From the NCBI RefSeq assembly GCF_001278945.1, contig NZ_LGRV01000003.1, positions 620,001 through 684,000 on the forward strand: a stretch of DNA of 64,000 nucleotides, written 5' to 3'. The notes under the pieces are model-generated. The model did no database searches and was not told the DNA's origin. It saw only the letters and a list, made by a program, of their open reading frames with translations. The translations under genes were made by a program, and so were the position numbers. Positions 63,689 to 64,000 of this stretch are shown here, piece by piece. The DNA comes from Lysinibacillus contaminans (GTDB taxonomy: Bacteria > Bacillota > Bacilli > Bacillales_A > Planococcaceae). Positions within the stretch are counted from its first letter, which is position 1. Each line of letters starts with the position of its first letter.

Positions 63689-64000
63689 TTAATCGTGATT
63701 TAATTCTAAAGCAATTTTTGGGTTTTTTTCTACTTCACGTAATTTATTGAAAGAAGTGATAGCGACTTCTACTTGATCGTCACTTGGTTCGCGTGTAGTT
63801 AATAATTGTAGCCATAAACCTGGATAACCAAGGAAACGTAATACTGGGATGTTACGACAAGCATTGGTAGCTTGTAATACTTCAAAAGAAATCCCAAGTA
63901 CAACCGGAATCAATAGAATGCGGTTGACGATACGTAACCATAATGGATCGGTGGGCACCAAGAAATACACGAACATCCCTACAATTACAGTGAATAATAT
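63689..64000 (-). CDS. yqhQ: DUF1385 membrane protein YqhQ, C-terminal part (runs off the window)
   Basis: The visible 103 codons end LNHD and contain NRILLIPVVLGISFEVLQAT, RFLGYPGLWLQLLTTREPSDDQVEVA-type end, typical of the DUF1385/YqhQ family. The frame is open to base 64000, so the N-terminal two thirds lie outside. The gene is on the minus strand, converging on the DUF1450 gene. yqhQ follows the yqhL-lipM area in B. subtilis, consistent with the synteny. Confidence 0.82.
   Translation of the reverse strand: MLFTVIVGMFVYFLVPTDPLWLRIVNRILLIPVVLGISFEVLQATNACRNIPVLRFLGYPGLWLQLLTTREPSDDQVEVAITSFNKLREVEKNPKIALELNHD

Noticed and set aside
1-64000. CRISPR array, tRNA or rRNA genes
   Set aside because: No regularly spaced repeats, no cloverleaf with CCA end and no rRNA-like stretch was seen on either strand.

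Overview
The window looks like chromosome from a low-GC, spore-former-type member of the Bacillales, most likely a Planococcaceae/Caryophanaceae relative of Lysinibacillus or Solibacillus. The reasons are the gene order, strong GGAGG ribosome sites with frequent TTG/GTG starts, T-box and glycine riboswitches, a competence pilus operon and an SLH-domain wall hydrolase. From ispG to yqhQ the order follows the Bacillus subtilis yqf-yqg-yqh block, which supports many of the assignments. No rRNA, tRNA, CRISPR array, prophage or intact insertion sequence was seen.

Layout. 1-10 kb: mixed housekeeping and regulatory genes (esterase, proC, ctaB, phosphatase, XRE regulator, a MerR regulator with an MpfA-type CNNM/CBS transporter, an MFS transporter), with copies of an intergenic repeat. 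10-16 kb: nucleotidase, ispG, yqfZ, yqgB, an Na/Pi cotransporter, yqgC. 16-26 kb: sodA, an SLH-glucosaminidase, pbpA, then pstSCAB-phoU behind an array of PhoP-box-like direct repeats. 26-31 kb: a degenerate VWA-like protein, an MscS channel and a tryptophan T-box controlling trpE-trpG. 31-37 kb: an MltG-like membrane protein, rpmG, yqgN-yqgQ, ltaS, yqgW, yqgX, yqgY and a SufR/ArsR-like regulator. 38-42 kb: comGA-GG and aroK. 42.5-46.8 kb: tandem glycine riboswitch with gcvT-gcvPA-gcvPB. 46.9-55.3 kb: accessory insert of two giant paralogous secreted helical-repeat proteins flanking an IS3 remnant, then an amino-acid permease behind a second, single-aptamer glycine riboswitch. 55.7-64 kb: yqhL, lipM, class II ribonucleotide reductase nrdJ behind two NrdR boxes, nitronate monooxygenase, a MarR/DHA2 efflux pair with palindromic operators, a DUF1450 protein and the end of yqhQ.

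Functional themes: phosphate acquisition (pst, Na/Pi, PhoU), glycine sensing and turnover (two riboswitches, gcv, permease, and lipM, which makes the lipoyl precursor used by GcvH), envelope building (PBP2, LtaS, glucosaminidase) and DNA uptake.

Most unusual are (i) the pair of ~950-1000 residue surface-type proteins with no recognisable wall anchor, inserted into an otherwise conserved block, and (ii) translation-start anomalies in the MerR-MpfA operon: an apparent ATT start, and a perfect hairpin lying exactly between the Shine-Dalgarno and the TTG start of the transporter gene.
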